Part shown: positions 51,738-62,670 of the stretch, piece after piece
How positions within the stretch are numbered: position 1 is the first letter of the stretch
How the letters are laid out: the number at the start of each line of letters is the position of its first letter
Assembly: GCA_963573385.1 (NCBI GenBank)
Contig: CAUYLG010065702.1
Coordinates: forward strand, 1 to 64,000
Direction of reading: 5' to 3'
Origin: Cacajao melanocephalus
Lineage: Eukaryota > Chordata > Mammalia > Primates > Pitheciidae
DNA: 64,000 nt
Program-made: the position numbers and the translations under genes
The notes under the pieces: model-generated
The model's input: the letters and a program-made list of their open reading frames with translations, nothing else
Told to the model about the DNA's origin: nothing
Databases searched by the model: none

Positions 51738-54047
51738 ATTTAAAAACCTCTGTTCAATTTGCTACCACTGTTCTGAGATTACAAAATTATCAACAGCATC
51801 TTCCACGACTCTATTTTGTTAGGAATCTTATTTAGCTAATAACTACTCCTGAGATTCGCAACCATGAATCTCTAGAGAACAGGGTAAGATTGTCATCACA
51901 AAATCTGTGACATAACAAATCAAAAACTCAATAGAAAATTATCTCATACACAAATCTAAGAAGTTGAAAAGTCTAAAATGTGTACTAAATTAGTACAATA
52001 TATTGAATAAAGCAAAATGATTTCAAGGAAAGCATCCCTCTTATATCCCTTGGAGCAATCAGTCTAAGAGCTTCAGTGAACAAATCAGGAAGTCTTTTTT
52101 TTCCACCAATAAGAAAATACCTAAACAATCTGTCCTGAAAAAGAGGTCAAAGCTGATTGACAAAAAGTAGTTATAGAAGTTATGTTTATTCCCATTTCTC
52201 TCCATTTGCCATGCCATGGTGGAAGATTTATGCGATGGTCATCACATACAGATTCTCACACTCTCTCTCTACTTTGCCAAATAAATATTGATAAATTTAC
52301 TTTATATTCTTAGATGTTTAAGGAACCTAAAACAAAATACACAACTACAGTATCAAGGGCTAATAACTGTCTGATCAATATAAGCTATTTCTCTTTCTCA
52401 TTCTCTTCTACCTACCTAAGAAAAAAAAAGATAGGATGTCATTGGTCCTCTGACACCTGCCTGAGTTGATGGCATCAAACAGTGTCTTCTGTTTCTTTAA
52501 CACTGAACTGAGGGTCTCTGTTGTGTTCTTCTGTGAATGTCCAATTCTACAATGTGTTTAAAACTGTAAGAAACCTCACATTCTATTGAAGATTGTGGTG
52601 ACTACTTTCAAATAATAAACATTAACATAAATAATTTTAACCATGTAATTTGTTGACATAAGTTTTAAACTCTAAAATATCCTACTTATGTGAAGTTGAT
52701 TATAATTTTGCATTTTAATAATTATTATGATAAAATTGTTACTGTTATGTATGAATCTATACATATATACACACATAATATATACACGTCATATCAAAAA
52801 GTCATATCTACAAGGAGATAATGAACTGGCAGAAATGCATCTACTTCCTGATATACGTGGTGATAATGCTATGGTTGAGGCAGGCCAAGTTTTCAGATAA
52901 TTTTCATCTTGCTGCACTTTTATTACAAAGCTGCTGCAGGATTCATTTTATTCTAGAATAAAAATCGCATTACTAGCCTCAAAATAAAATAATTTAGTAG
53001 AAAAAAATCTCCAGATATTCTTAAACACTTTTGTATAATCATAGTTTTTTAATCAAATGTGAAGGTTTCTAGAATCAAGTGGACTTTAATAACCTGCTTT
53101 TGTCTGTTCCCTCATTTACATACAAATTCTTTTCTCCCACTTAAATGCCATCAAGTTATCTTACATTACCGGTGAGGTGAGAAAATAGGAAAAAGTAGAG
53201 TATTTGAGAAGATAAAATAATTACTGCTTTTGCAATTCACTATAGATCATTGTCTTTGGTGCTGTGCTATTTAAGAAGGAAGGTCGGAAGGGGCACTCCA
53301 CCTACCTGCCTGTGTGCGCGTGAATGCTATCACCATCTCAGGCACTTGGTGTATAATTCTCTCCTGCTAGCTTTCCACAGTTGACATCAGATCATGATTA
53401 TTACTTTGGATCATCTTGCTCCAACAGCTAAATATGTGAAATTATATAAGTTGTTGATTTGCTTGCCAGTATCCTTCCTTACCGGGAGAAAATTTAAAGG
53501 ACATCCGGGGAGCTGGTGTGGTTTGATGTGAGTCAGGAAACCTGAGTCCTGATCTCACGTGAACGATTATCAATACTAACCAGTTGTGGCAACTCAGTGA
53601 ATCATTACCTCCCTGGCACCCCCTCCTCCTACTCCACGCCATGCTCAGGATTCTTGGAAACCATGATATATATATTTTATTGTTGACTCTAATAATCAGG
53701 CATGTTGTTTCTCAAATATTTTAATAAATCTTAAAAGTTAAAGAAGCTCAGAGATTGTCAATGAGACAATGCTTTTGTTTAAGGTGCATTAAAACTGTAG
53801 AGAAGGATGGGAAATGCAATTATATTAACAGCTGGCCTCAGATTTCCTCACTGGAGGTAAATGTGCCAGGAGACATTGTTTAAGGTGAAACTGAGCTATA
53901 GTAGATAAGAAAATAAATTTGCCAGATATTGTAGGCAGGGAGAGGATTGGGTAGAAAGAGGTGAAAAAAAAAAAAAAAAGAATGATGTGTAGAGTCAGAG
54001 AAGAGTCAAAGAGCAATAACTCCTGCGTGAGCACCCCACAAGTCATG
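51738..54047. other. No gene recognised; possible MIR at 53515-53620
   Basis: Over 2 kb without a supported exon. A TA/CA-rich patch lies at 52755-52800. The stretch 53515-53620 (gagtcaggaaacctgagtcc, then actaaccagttgtgg) resembles a decayed sense MIR. A15-16 run near 53968. Confidence 0.45.
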
Positions 54048-54495
54048 TGTAGCTGATCTTTGAACAGCGCGGCTTTGAACTGCATCAGTCAACTTATGCA
54101 TCGATCTTTTTTTCAAAAAGAGTTACACCGAGTTGCCTGCCTCTCCTGCCTCCTATTCCATCTCCTCCAACTCTTCCGCCTCTACTACCCAGAGAAGGCA
54201 AGATCAGCCCCTTCTCCTCCATATTCAACATAAAAACCACAAGGATGAAGACCATTCCAATTATCCACTTCCACTTAATAAACAGTTAACATATTTTCTC
54301 TTTCTTATGAGTCTCTTAATAGCATTTTTATCTAACTTATCTTATTGTAAGTATATCGTTTGTCTAACTTATTATACAGTATATAATACATATCATTTTG
54401 TTTGTCTAACTTATTGTACAGTATATAATATATATCATATACAAAATACGAGTTAATTGACTATATTATCAGTAAAGCTTCAGTGAAATTCATTT
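54048..54495. mobile_element. Tigger2/MER28-like DNA transposon remnant (pogo group)
   Basis: Collinear with a Tigger-type non-autonomous element. It has a terminal segment with gatctttgaacagcgcggc (54055-54073), then tgcctgcctctcctgcctcc (54135-54154), cacttccacttaataaacag (54267-54286), the tattgtaagtata and cagtatataata segment, and agttaattgactatattatc (54451-54470). The second terminus is missing. The 107-codon plus frame 54133-54456 is within it and is not a gene. Confidence 0.8.
54358..54441. repeat. 42-bp tandem duplication within the Tigger remnant
   Basis: Two units beginning gtttgtctaacttatt at 54358 and 54400, differing at a few positions; a partial earlier version appears near 54329. 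Confidence 0.85.
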
Positions 54496-54919
54496 TTAGC
54501 TGAGAGGACATACAAAGACAGGCAATAGGCAGGATTTGGCCTGCAGGTAATGGTCATAATTTTCTAGTGTTTGCTCTAGAGTAGAATGAAAGGCAGAATA
54601 AACAAAGCAGCATTTATCTCAGTGATGAGAAAGTGAACCCAGACATTCAGCAACTGGAGAAGGAATTCCGGACTGTCACTAGCTAGGGACCCAAGGTTTG
54701 ATCGAGTTTAGTCAGATCCCTAGGACGTAGCTAGGCCCCAAGAGACACGCAGATTCTAGGTAGAAGTCCGCAAATAACTCAGACTAATTTTGCCAAGTGT
54801 GAGCCAAAAAAAAAAAAAAAATAGAGAAATGGATTTAGTAGAAGGACACAAACACAAATATAAGACACTATGGAATAAATCTCTACATTTGCAGAAGAGA
54901 CCCTAAACGCTCAAGAGAT
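54496..54919. other. No gene recognised
   Basis: Unassigned sequence with an A16 run at about 54797-54812. Confidence 0.5.
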
Positions 54920-55080
54920 AAGATGAAAAAAGCCTTGAAGGATGAGTCAAATTTGAAGAGTCAGGGAAAAGGATTCCAGGAAACAGGAACTGCGTGAGTA
55001 AGCGTTCTAATGCAAGAACAAGTTAGATGTGCTGTGGATTTCCACACAGAAAATGGGCTATGAGAAAGGAAATAAAGTGG
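54920..55080 (+). mobile_element. L2 LINE fragment
   Basis: Matches the L2 segment around aaggattccaggaaacagga (54969-54988) followed by the gtgagtaagcgttctaatgc region that corresponds to the usual tgcaaaggca part. Confidence 0.6.
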
Positions 55081-56197
55081 TGGCCACTTCTGGCCCCTGG
55101 AAACCCAGGGCTCTCAACCCCCACATAGAAGCAGAAGGCAGGTGGGTCCCTGAGCCCCCAGCCACTATCAGGGAGTGCTAAGACATAGAACTCACCCTGA
55201 GCCAAAAGCCTAAAGAAAGGCTGAAGGTCTTATCAACTGAAGTCATGAAACTCCAGCAGAAGGAGATGCCCAGGAGAAGCCAGGCCTGTGTCAAAAGCTA
55301 TCATTGGCAACAAAATGGGAAAGCATTGAAATCCATGGCATTGGCTGAAATGACTGACTTCCAGAAGGAAGTGAGGGCTTTGTTCTCCCGCTGCTGCTAC
55401 TTCCTCTACCTCCAAGGAGAAAGAGAAGTCTCACTAGTAGTCAAAATGAACCAAAACATGGGGGGGCTTTAACAACACAATTAGGACATTATAAAAGGAG
55501 ATGGATCACCTTAGCATAAAAAGCAAATAGGAAGCTCTGAGTGAATAATCTTGTGGTCTCTTCGGCCCCTCCATAGAGCTTCGAATGGCCTCTGTGTGGC
55601 AGGTGCAGTGTTGGAAGCCCAGGGCTGTTTTTCGCAGGGAAGAAGCCCCTGGCTGGCAATACCTAACAGGACTTCCCATGAGTTTATGTTCCCATGCTCT
55701 TTTTCACCTGCAGAGTGATGTGGCCGGGCACCATCAGGTTTACAGGCCCTCTCCCCATCAGCAGTTGAGACTTCGATGAGAAGGCAAGAAGGGCCCTCCC
55801 AGCTCATGCAAGGTTCACTCGTCAGGGCACAAGAGGTGTTTATTCAAAGCCCTGCCTTGTCATGAAGGGGAGCCCTTAGCCAGAGTGTCCTCTCAGCACT
55901 TTCTCTCCTTTAGGGATCTATGGGGAGTGCCTGAGCTATAATCAAATGATTGATGGAGAATTCAGGCTTTCAGCATCAAATTCAATTAGTTTTCTTGAAA
56001 AATGCATCGAGTCCATGCTGGAGGTCAGAGTGGCATTCTGAGGCCTGAGCCAGGCAGGGGGTGTGGGCAGGGGCAGGAAAACAGCCCGCAAGCACAGCAG
56101 CAGCCCCAGAGGCACAGCAGTGACAGACGGTATAGGAGGAGTACTAACCTGAAGTACGGGGAAACAGAATTGACGCTCTTCAAAAGAGAATATGTCC
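55081..56197. other. Moderate-GC single-copy DNA, no gene recognised
   Basis: Frames of 60-98 codons occur on both strands (55245-55472, 55511-55807) but with no domain, splice context or strand bias. They are treated as chance. Confidence 0.45.
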
Positions 56198-56331
56198 AGC
56201 TGGGCTTGGTGGCTCATGCCTGTAATCACAGTGCTTTGGGAGCCCAGGGTAGGAGGATTGCTTAAGCCCAGGAGTGAGCCATGATCAGGCCACTGCATTC
56301 CAGTCTGGGCTACAGAGTGGCACACTGTCTC
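56198..56331 (+). mobile_element. Alu with a large internal deletion
   Basis: Begins as an Alu left arm (tgggcttggtggctcatgcc, 56201-56220) and after cccaggagt jumps to the end of a right arm (gagccatgatcaggccactg, 56276-56295). About half of the normal length is missing, leaving about 134 bp. The A tail has decayed. Confidence 0.8.
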
Positions 56332-56486
56332 TAAATTAGAGGGGTGGAGGAAAGGAGTGAATACTTCCCTTTTAAAAGATCCAGTAGATAATCTCACTGC
56401 TACACCCTAAGGCTGGAGAAGAAAGAAAAAAATCCCGTATTGGTACTCAGAAAACAGTCCAAGTTTGTTTCCACAATGTAGATAAT

Positions 56487-56605
56487 GTTCCAAGACAGAT
56501 ACTGGTTCATTCTCAGAAGTATTTAGAAAGGTCTCTCCCTGGAGGTCTCTCCTCTAGAGACCTCTCTAGATACCTCCGAGAATGAACCAGCATCTATCTT
56601 AGAAT
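56487..56605. repeat. 119-bp imperfect hairpin with 50-bp arms
   Basis: The arm 56487-56536 is the reverse complement of 56556-56605 at 42 of 50 positions, with no gaps and a 19-base loop (56537-56555). All eight differences are transitions. In a minus-strand transcript six of them would pair as G-U, giving 48 of 50 paired positions; in a plus-strand transcript two would. The loop holds a second ggtctct copy, allowing an alternative inner stem. It could be a palindromic DNA transposon (MITE), a microRNA-like precursor, or a decayed inverted duplication. No flanking target duplication or named family recognised. Confidence 0.85.
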
Positions 56606-57540
56606 CAGTTAGCGTAAAAATAACCAGGACTATCAATTCTTCTTCCCTAGATCATAAACTTTTGTTAGTTGAAGACAGGGAGCAGTTTTTGCCCACCTGG
56701 GATTACACAATTAGACATAGTCTAGGAGATTTTATACTTTTCTCAGAGGCAGCCGTGGGGATGAGGAGAAATGACAAAGGCCGACAAGGGACAGCATTCT
56801 GCTGGCATCTGCCACCCCAGTGCTCTGAAACGTTCAGAATGCAAACTGCGCTTCACTGAGCATGGCTCCCACGAGCACGGCACCTTCCCTACTTATGCAG
56901 GGGTGCAGTCTGAGGTGGTCATAGACGGAAGAGAATGTGACAGTCCCAGCTAATATTCCAGAAAGAAAAATACTGAACAGGGCTCTACTCAATGAGAGAC
57001 ACTGTCGCTTTTCAGGTCTCCCTGCTATGTTATGTGACATTTGACTTGGAACAGAAAGGAAAATGCAAAAAAAGAAGTCACTGAGAGTCTTCTGAATGTT
57101 TGATTCACCCACTAGAAACAACGAAGAGCAATCAATAGGCATTTTCCTACCTTGTGTCTGCCAGCTCGGATGTGCCAGTGCTGTTCACAAACTGAAATGA
57201 TAGCACATGAGCTTTAAAAATGGCGTCCTTCTGAACAACTCTGAAAGTCACAGGTTCAAAAGCTGTATTAAGGAATTATGATGTTTCCTGAAACCAGTTT
57301 CATGTAGTTTTTGTCTCTGAAAATATCTTGTAGACAATCACTATTCAATGACCACTCATTTCCTCATCCATATTCAGCAAATATAAAATTTCCTCTGTTG
57401 GATGTAAACTCCCTAACACCTACCTACACATAAACACGCAAAGATACAGTTCCTTTCTTCAAGGAGCTTACAAGTGGCAGATGATTATTACTGTCAATTA
57501 ACATAATTAATCAGAGTCATGTAAAATCAGTTATCATTTT
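56606..57540. other. No gene recognised
   Basis: A stretch around 56740-56950 has more CpG than its surroundings, but no exon or repeat is identifiable. The 102-codon reverse frame 56834-57142 has no domain. Confidence 0.45.
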
Positions 57541-57844
57541 CAAAGTTTTTTTTTTTTGAGACAAGAGTCTTGCTTTGCCACCCAGGCTGGAGTGCAATGG
57601 CATGATCTCAGCTCACTGCAACCTCCGCCTCCAGGGTTCAAGTGACACTCCTGCCTTAGCCTCCTGAGTAGCTGGGATTACAGGTGCGCACTGCCACGTC
57701 CAGCTAATTTTTGTATTTTTAGTAGAGACAGGGGTTCACCATGTTGGTCATGTTAGTCTCGAACTCCTGACCTTTTGATCCACCTGCCCCAGCCTCCCAA
57801 AGTGTGGGATTACAGGCGTGAGCCCCCGCACCTGGCCCCAAAGT
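57541..57844 (-). mobile_element. Full-length Alu, minus strand
   Basis: Antisense Alu about 57547-57838 with caaagt at 57541-57546 and 57839-57844 as a short possible target-site duplication. Confidence 0.92.
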
Positions 57845-58124
57845 CATTTTTCTGTCAAATTCCTTAAAAGCTCATTTTAGACATAAAAATTCTTTTTCAG
57901 GAAAAAAAGGAACATTGATAATTTCTAAAACGCAAAGAGATAATATACAAATAACACAAGGTAGCCAAAACACAGCACAAGTTCTTAAACTTTTGCTACA
58001 CCTGTCTCATTACCACCGCTGAAAACCTTCAGACTGGTCCATTTGGGCTGCAGTGTAATTCGACTGAAAACCATGATAAAGTCGAGCTTTTCTCCCAAAT
58101 CACTTTATTTAAAAAAAAAATATT

Positions 58125-58550
58125 TTGTCTCTGACAGGATAGACTTTAATAGTAATAAAGACTAAAAGAAACAAAGAAGGACATTACATAATGATAAAAG
58201 GATTAATGCAACAACAGGAGTTAATGATCATAAATATATATGTACCCAATACAGGAGCACCCAGATACAAAAGACAAGTTCTTGGTGACTTATAAAGAGA
58301 CTTGGACTCCCACACAGTAATAGCGGGAGATTTTGACACCACATTGTTAATATTCGACGAATTGGCGAGATAGAAAATAGGGACATCTATGATCTGAATT
58401 TAGACCTGGAATAAGTAAACTTGGTGAATATTTATAGAATTCTCCAACCCAGGTCTACAGAACATACATTTTTCTCAGTATCATATTACACCTATTCTGA
58501 AAGTGACTATATAATTAGAAGTAAATCACTCTTCAGCATTTGCATAGCAT
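58125..58550 (+). mobile_element. Primate L1 ORF2 fragment (endonuclease/RT junction)
   Basis: Clear L1 ORF2 collinearity: acaaagaaggacattacata (58173-58192), tacccaatacaggagcaccc (58243-58262), agagacttggactcccacac (58297-58316) and catacatttttctcag. Frames are broken. It stops at about 58550 and the same L1 order continues near 58990-59265 after intervening sequence. Confidence 0.88.
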
Positions 58551-58671
58551 TTCACAGACTTAAATGAAATATTAGTTGGCTGTTTGTTATTTTCTTCCCT
58601 TATTCCTTCCTGTCTTCATTGCTAAGTATAATCATCGGCATAAAAGAGGTTTTTGTTACCTATTTTTAGAT

Positions 58672-58757
58672 TGTATTCCAGCCTGGGCAATAGAGCAAGA
58701 ATTCTGTTCTCTCTCCCCCTTTTTCTTTCTCCTTTCTTTCTCTCATAAAAAAAAAAA
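58672..58757 (+). mobile_element. Alu 3'-end remnant with pyrimidine-rich interruption
   Basis: Attccagcctgggcaatagagc (within 58675-58696) is the Alu 3' end; the expected ctctgtctc is followed by expanded TC-rich sequence and an A11 run at 58747-58757. The rest of the Alu is absent. Confidence 0.6.
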
Positions 58758-58989
58758 GAGATGAAAAAGAACGGGGAGCTGAGTAAGACAGGATCTCAAA
58801 GATAGACCCAAGTTTCTCCTGGAGTTCTAGTGACTCACTGTGTGGTGCGTTCACAGCTTTTTATTTAGTATTAAAAGCAAACAACCAACAAGTAAATACA
58901 GAATAGAAAAGTGCCATGCATAGATCAATCATGTGGTGTGGCTACCCCACATCTGAGCACCTGTTGTCCAGCCAAAAAAAATTAACAGT

Positions 58990-59265
58990 GAATATCCAGG
59001 AAACAGCAACAATAAAAACACTGCCTGTGATAACTCATGGGTACAACTAAGGCAGTGCCCAGAAGAAACTTCACAGCCTTAGTTTATCTCATTAAGTAGG
59101 AACAAATGAAAATAACCCAATTGAAAATTATACAAAGAACAATATGTTAAACATGACGAAAGCAGAAGGAAGGAATTAGTAAGGATAAAAGCAGAAGTAA
59201 ATTAATTATAAAATAAGAGACAGAGGAATTAGTACATTCAAAAGCAGATGCTTTGGGAGAAAAAC
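58990..59265 (+). mobile_element. L1 ORF2 fragment, later part
   Basis: Follows L1 ORF2 downstream of the 58125-58550 segment: aggcagtgcccagaagaaac (59050-59069), then cagaaggaaggaattagtaa (59163-59182), aagcagaagtaaattaat. It was probably one copy with the segment at 58125-58550, broken by inserted or rearranged sequence. Confidence 0.72.
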
Positions 59266-60487
59266 CCCAAAATCTTGTTTTCTTAACAAAATAAAAAACT
59301 AAAAAACCCCAAATCTTGTTTTATTAAAAAAAAGTCTCGTCTTTCAAATGCAGTATTTTTTCAAAAATGATATGACTATTTTTTGTTTGCTTTTACAAAT
59401 GAAGACTTCTTAAAAATTTGTGTCCTAAAACAACTGTTTCTTACCAGCTCTACTGACGGATGGTGAAAGTCCCCATCCTCTTTCACTGGGTTTTCTGCAA
59501 CATCTTCCTTCTTCATTAGCAACCCTGCTTTCCATGTCTTTTCTCCTGAAAGTGATTCTCCACACAAATTCCACAGAGTTTTTCAAAATACTAATCATAA
59601 CCCATTGCTCCCCTGCCTAAAAATTACAGTATTTGAATAAATTTCAAACTCTTTGCTACATTATATGAAGCCCTTATTTTTATCTGTATCCCAATGCATG
59701 AGAGATACTCAGTATTTTTGGATGAGTGAATGGGTACTGCCTACAGGCTTCATTTGCATGTCAGTTTTTGTCAAATGTACAACAACAACACTATTACAGA
59801 CCATCCGTTCAGAGTTGCCTCCAATGTCAGGGTTCTTTCAAGTCAGGTGTTTTTCAGTGTTTATTATTGTGGAAGAATATGTCCATGTTCTGCCACATGG
59901 CTGACCATATATTTTAATAAAGTTTTTCACTGCAAACACCTGGTATTGTTTAATAGAATTAAATAAAATTGTAAACTAGAATTATCAGGCCAAACATGAA
60001 CAAAAACTGGATACACTGAAAAGTAAACTGAGAACAGAAGTTGCTTCTGTTCAAGGCCTTTTAGAAATCTGGAAAGCTTGAGCTATAGTTTAAAAGAATA
60101 TTTGGATAAAGGAACAGATGACAACCCTATTGTGTAACCAGAGAGAGGAATTAAATGTGAGTATATTCTTCAGTAAAGCTTGGACTTGGGTGCCCTCAGC
60201 ATCAAAGTGACCACAAAGTAAAACTACAGAAACTCAACATTCAGAGGGTTACAAGGAAAGTTACTTTGGTAGAGAACAAAGGGAAAAATGTTCCCAAGTT
60301 ATTATGATAACAAATGAGCCCACTTGTACATTTTCAGGACAAATTCACATTATCAAGTTGATTCAAGAATTTCCATAAGTAAACCTGATTTAAGGTTTTC
60401 CTGGACTAATAATATATTTGGAAATTTGTCAGCAGTAAGTACAGATAAATCACTAGAAAATTTTTTTAGCCCAGATCTAGAATGATT
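59266..60487. other. No gene recognised
   Basis: Frames in three registers overlap at 59653-59966 without domains. A taataaag polyadenylation-like word lies near 59916. Nothing else identified. Confidence 0.5.
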
Positions 60488-60784
60488 AGCACAGCAGGCC
60501 TGTAAACCCATCATTTTGGAAGGCCTAAGAGGGTGGATCACTTGAGGTCAGGAGTTCGAGACGAGTCTGGCCAACATAGTGAAACCTTGTCTCTAGTACA
60601 AATACAAAAATGAGTCAGGCATAGTGGTGCGTGCCTGTAATCCCAGGCAATTGGGTGTTTGAGGCACAAGAATCTCTTGAGCTGGGGTAGGGCAGAGGTT
60701 GCAGTGAGTCAATATCATGCCACTGCTCTCCAGACTGGGTGACACAGTGAGACTTTGCCTTAAATAAATAAATAAACAGCACAG
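60488..60784 (+). mobile_element. Alu, 5' truncated, AAAT tail
   Basis: Alu from 60495 (starting within the left arm at caggcctgtaaac) to a tail of (AAAT)n at 60757-60777. The repeated agcacag at 60488-60494 and 60778-60784 is a probable target-site duplication, so the 5' truncation occurred at insertion. Confidence 0.85.
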
Positions 60785-60859
60785 GAGAGACTTCCAAATA
60801 TTTATCTATAACACACGCATCAAAATTTCTCCATGGAACACTTTCTAGTGAGAGGAAGG

Positions 60860-61240
60860 AATCAGTAAACAAAACAAATAAGATATGTAATATGTTAAAT
60901 GATGAAGCATGCCATAAAGGAAAAAAACATAGTAGGGTAAGATCAAGAAAGTGCGTAATAAAAGAGTTTTGAGTATTGAGTGGCTAAGGATTGCCTCACT
61001 AAAAAGGCAGAATTTGAGAAATTCAGTGCTGTCATGAAGTTTTGACAGAGTAATACGAAGAACAGAGGGAAGGGGAGTTAAGTGCTGAAATAGGAAGATA
61101 CTTACCAGGCTACTGCAATAATCTTGGTGAGCGGTGATGAAAAGTTTGACCCAGGGAGGTAATGGGGAAGATAGTGAGAAGTGCTTGGAGTCCGGAAATA
61201 TTTTGAAGAAAAAGCAATAAAATCTGAACACAGAGTTGAT
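60860..61240 (+). mobile_element. L2 LINE fragment
   Basis: Diverged L2 3' order: aagtaaacaaaacaaataaga-type start, attgcctcactaaaaaggca (60990-61009), then ctactgcaataatcttggtg (61111-61130) and agggaggtaatggggaagat (61154-61173). The 139-codon reverse frame 60845-61264 is antisense L2. Confidence 0.65.
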
Positions 61241-61667
61241 GTAGATATAAATGAATGCATTCAAGATTCTGGAGATTAGGAACTACAAGAATAAAACTTC
61301 AGAAAGAATGTGTTCTAAATCAGACCTCAAAGAATTTTCACAGATAAAGATGTAAAATCATGAGCTCAAAATAATAAATCCACATGAAGAAAAATATATA
61401 TCATCACTAGGAAGCAGCAGAAAATAATGCTAAAGAGTTAGACCTTCAAAGTTTGGGATATTGGGCTTAAGATATGCAAGATACAAAATATACACAGTTA
61501 AAATATTTGATTAAATTCAAGAGAATATAAACAGTATGAAAAGTGAATGAGAGGCTATCAAAAATTACCATGAACACTTAAAAAATAAATATTTATAATG
61601 CATGAAAATTTTAAAAATATAATTAAAATGAGATAGTGAAAAGAAAGTATAAATACATCTTGAGTAA
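61241..61667. other. No gene recognised
   Basis: A-rich, unassigned sequence. Confidence 0.5.
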
Positions 61668-61885
61668 GCCTTATCTGAAATGCTTGTAATAAGAAGCATT
61701 TTGGATTTCAGAGTTCTTTTAATTTGGGAATATTTGCATTATGGTTACTAGTTAAGCATCTCAAATCTGACAACCTGAAATTCAATATCCTCCAGTATTT
61801 CCTTTGAGCAGCACATTGGTGCTCAAAAAGCTTTGATTTTGGAGCACTTCAGCTTTCAGATTTTTGGATATGGGATCCTTAATCT
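61668..61885. mobile_element. MER-type non-autonomous DNA transposon fragment
   Basis: Contains the dispersed phrase set cttatctgaaatgcttgtaa (61671-61690), gcattttggatttcagagtt, gtgctcaaaaagctttgatt (61820-61839) and a terminal tatgggatccttaatct that roughly inverts the start. The middle is deleted relative to the full repeat. Family name not certain. Confidence 0.65.
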
Positions 61886-61959
61886 ATAGTATATTAGATT
61901 TAACTGATATAAGAATTAGTGCTTTGGATTATGTATCTGAAAGAATTACCTATATTGCA

Positions 61960-62670
61960 ACACAGCAATACTAATACTAATGAGAGAGAAGATAAGGAGT
62001 GAAGAGATGCAATATTCAAAGGGATGGCTGAGAACAATCCAACATTTTAACAGACAAATATTCTCAAATTCAAGAAAATCAATGAATAACAAGCATGAGA
62101 AATGCAAAAGACATCTACATGTAGACACATTCTAATCAAGCTGCAGAGTACCACTGGTATAGAAATATATAGAAATGAGTTTAAATATCACCAGTGAAGA
62201 AAGACCAGAATAAATGACATATAGATTAGCAGCAGGCATCTAAACCACAAGGGAAGCAATAAAATGGTAAATACTATCACTGAGCTGAGAGAAAACAAAA
62301 GTCAACTTAGAATTGCATGCCCTGTGAAGTTTTCATAGAGGAATTAGGATAAAATAATGATGTTTTCAAAACAAAACAAAGAATCAAACAACTGAGAGTT
62401 TAGTACTAACAAAACCCCAGAAAAAGAAACTTCTAAATTACATACTTTGGGAACAAAGAATATGTTCCCATAATAAAGACCTGAAATATAAGAAGCAATA
62501 GGGAGAAAATAAAGTAGCAAATATTTTGATAAGTCCAAACACTGACTACATAAAACACTGACTACATAAAACGCTGAATACATAAAACATCATTGACCAC
62601 ATAGAAACACCAGTAACAATAATATCTAATTATTGACAATAAAATAAGAAAAGCATCAAGATAAGAATAA
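61960..62670 (+). mobile_element. L1M ORF1-region fragment
   Basis: Plus-strand sequence following the old L1 ORF1 region: ggatggctgagaacaatcca (62022-62041), gacacattctaatcaagctg (62124-62143), ggaagcaataaaatgg, and caacttagaattgcatgccc (62302-62321). Out of frame. It is interrupted at 62671 by a twin-primed L1 and resumes at 63169. Confidence 0.75.
62539..62586. repeat. Three tandem copies of a 16-bp unit
   Basis: Acactgactacataaa at 62539-62554 and 62555-62570, then acgctgaatacataaa at 62571-62586, with a degenerate fourth copy after it. It lies inside the L1M remnant. Confidence 0.9.

Noticed and set aside
54133..54456. 107-codon frame rich in Ser/Pro at the start
   Set aside because: It lies wholly in a Tigger2-like transposon remnant and runs through a tandem duplication.
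55942..56397. 151-codon reverse-strand frame
   Set aside because: Part of it is antisense to the deleted Alu at 56198-56331; the rest shows no known domain.
60845..61264. 139-codon reverse-strand hydrophobic frame
   Set aside because: Antisense to an L2 remnant; same composition effect.
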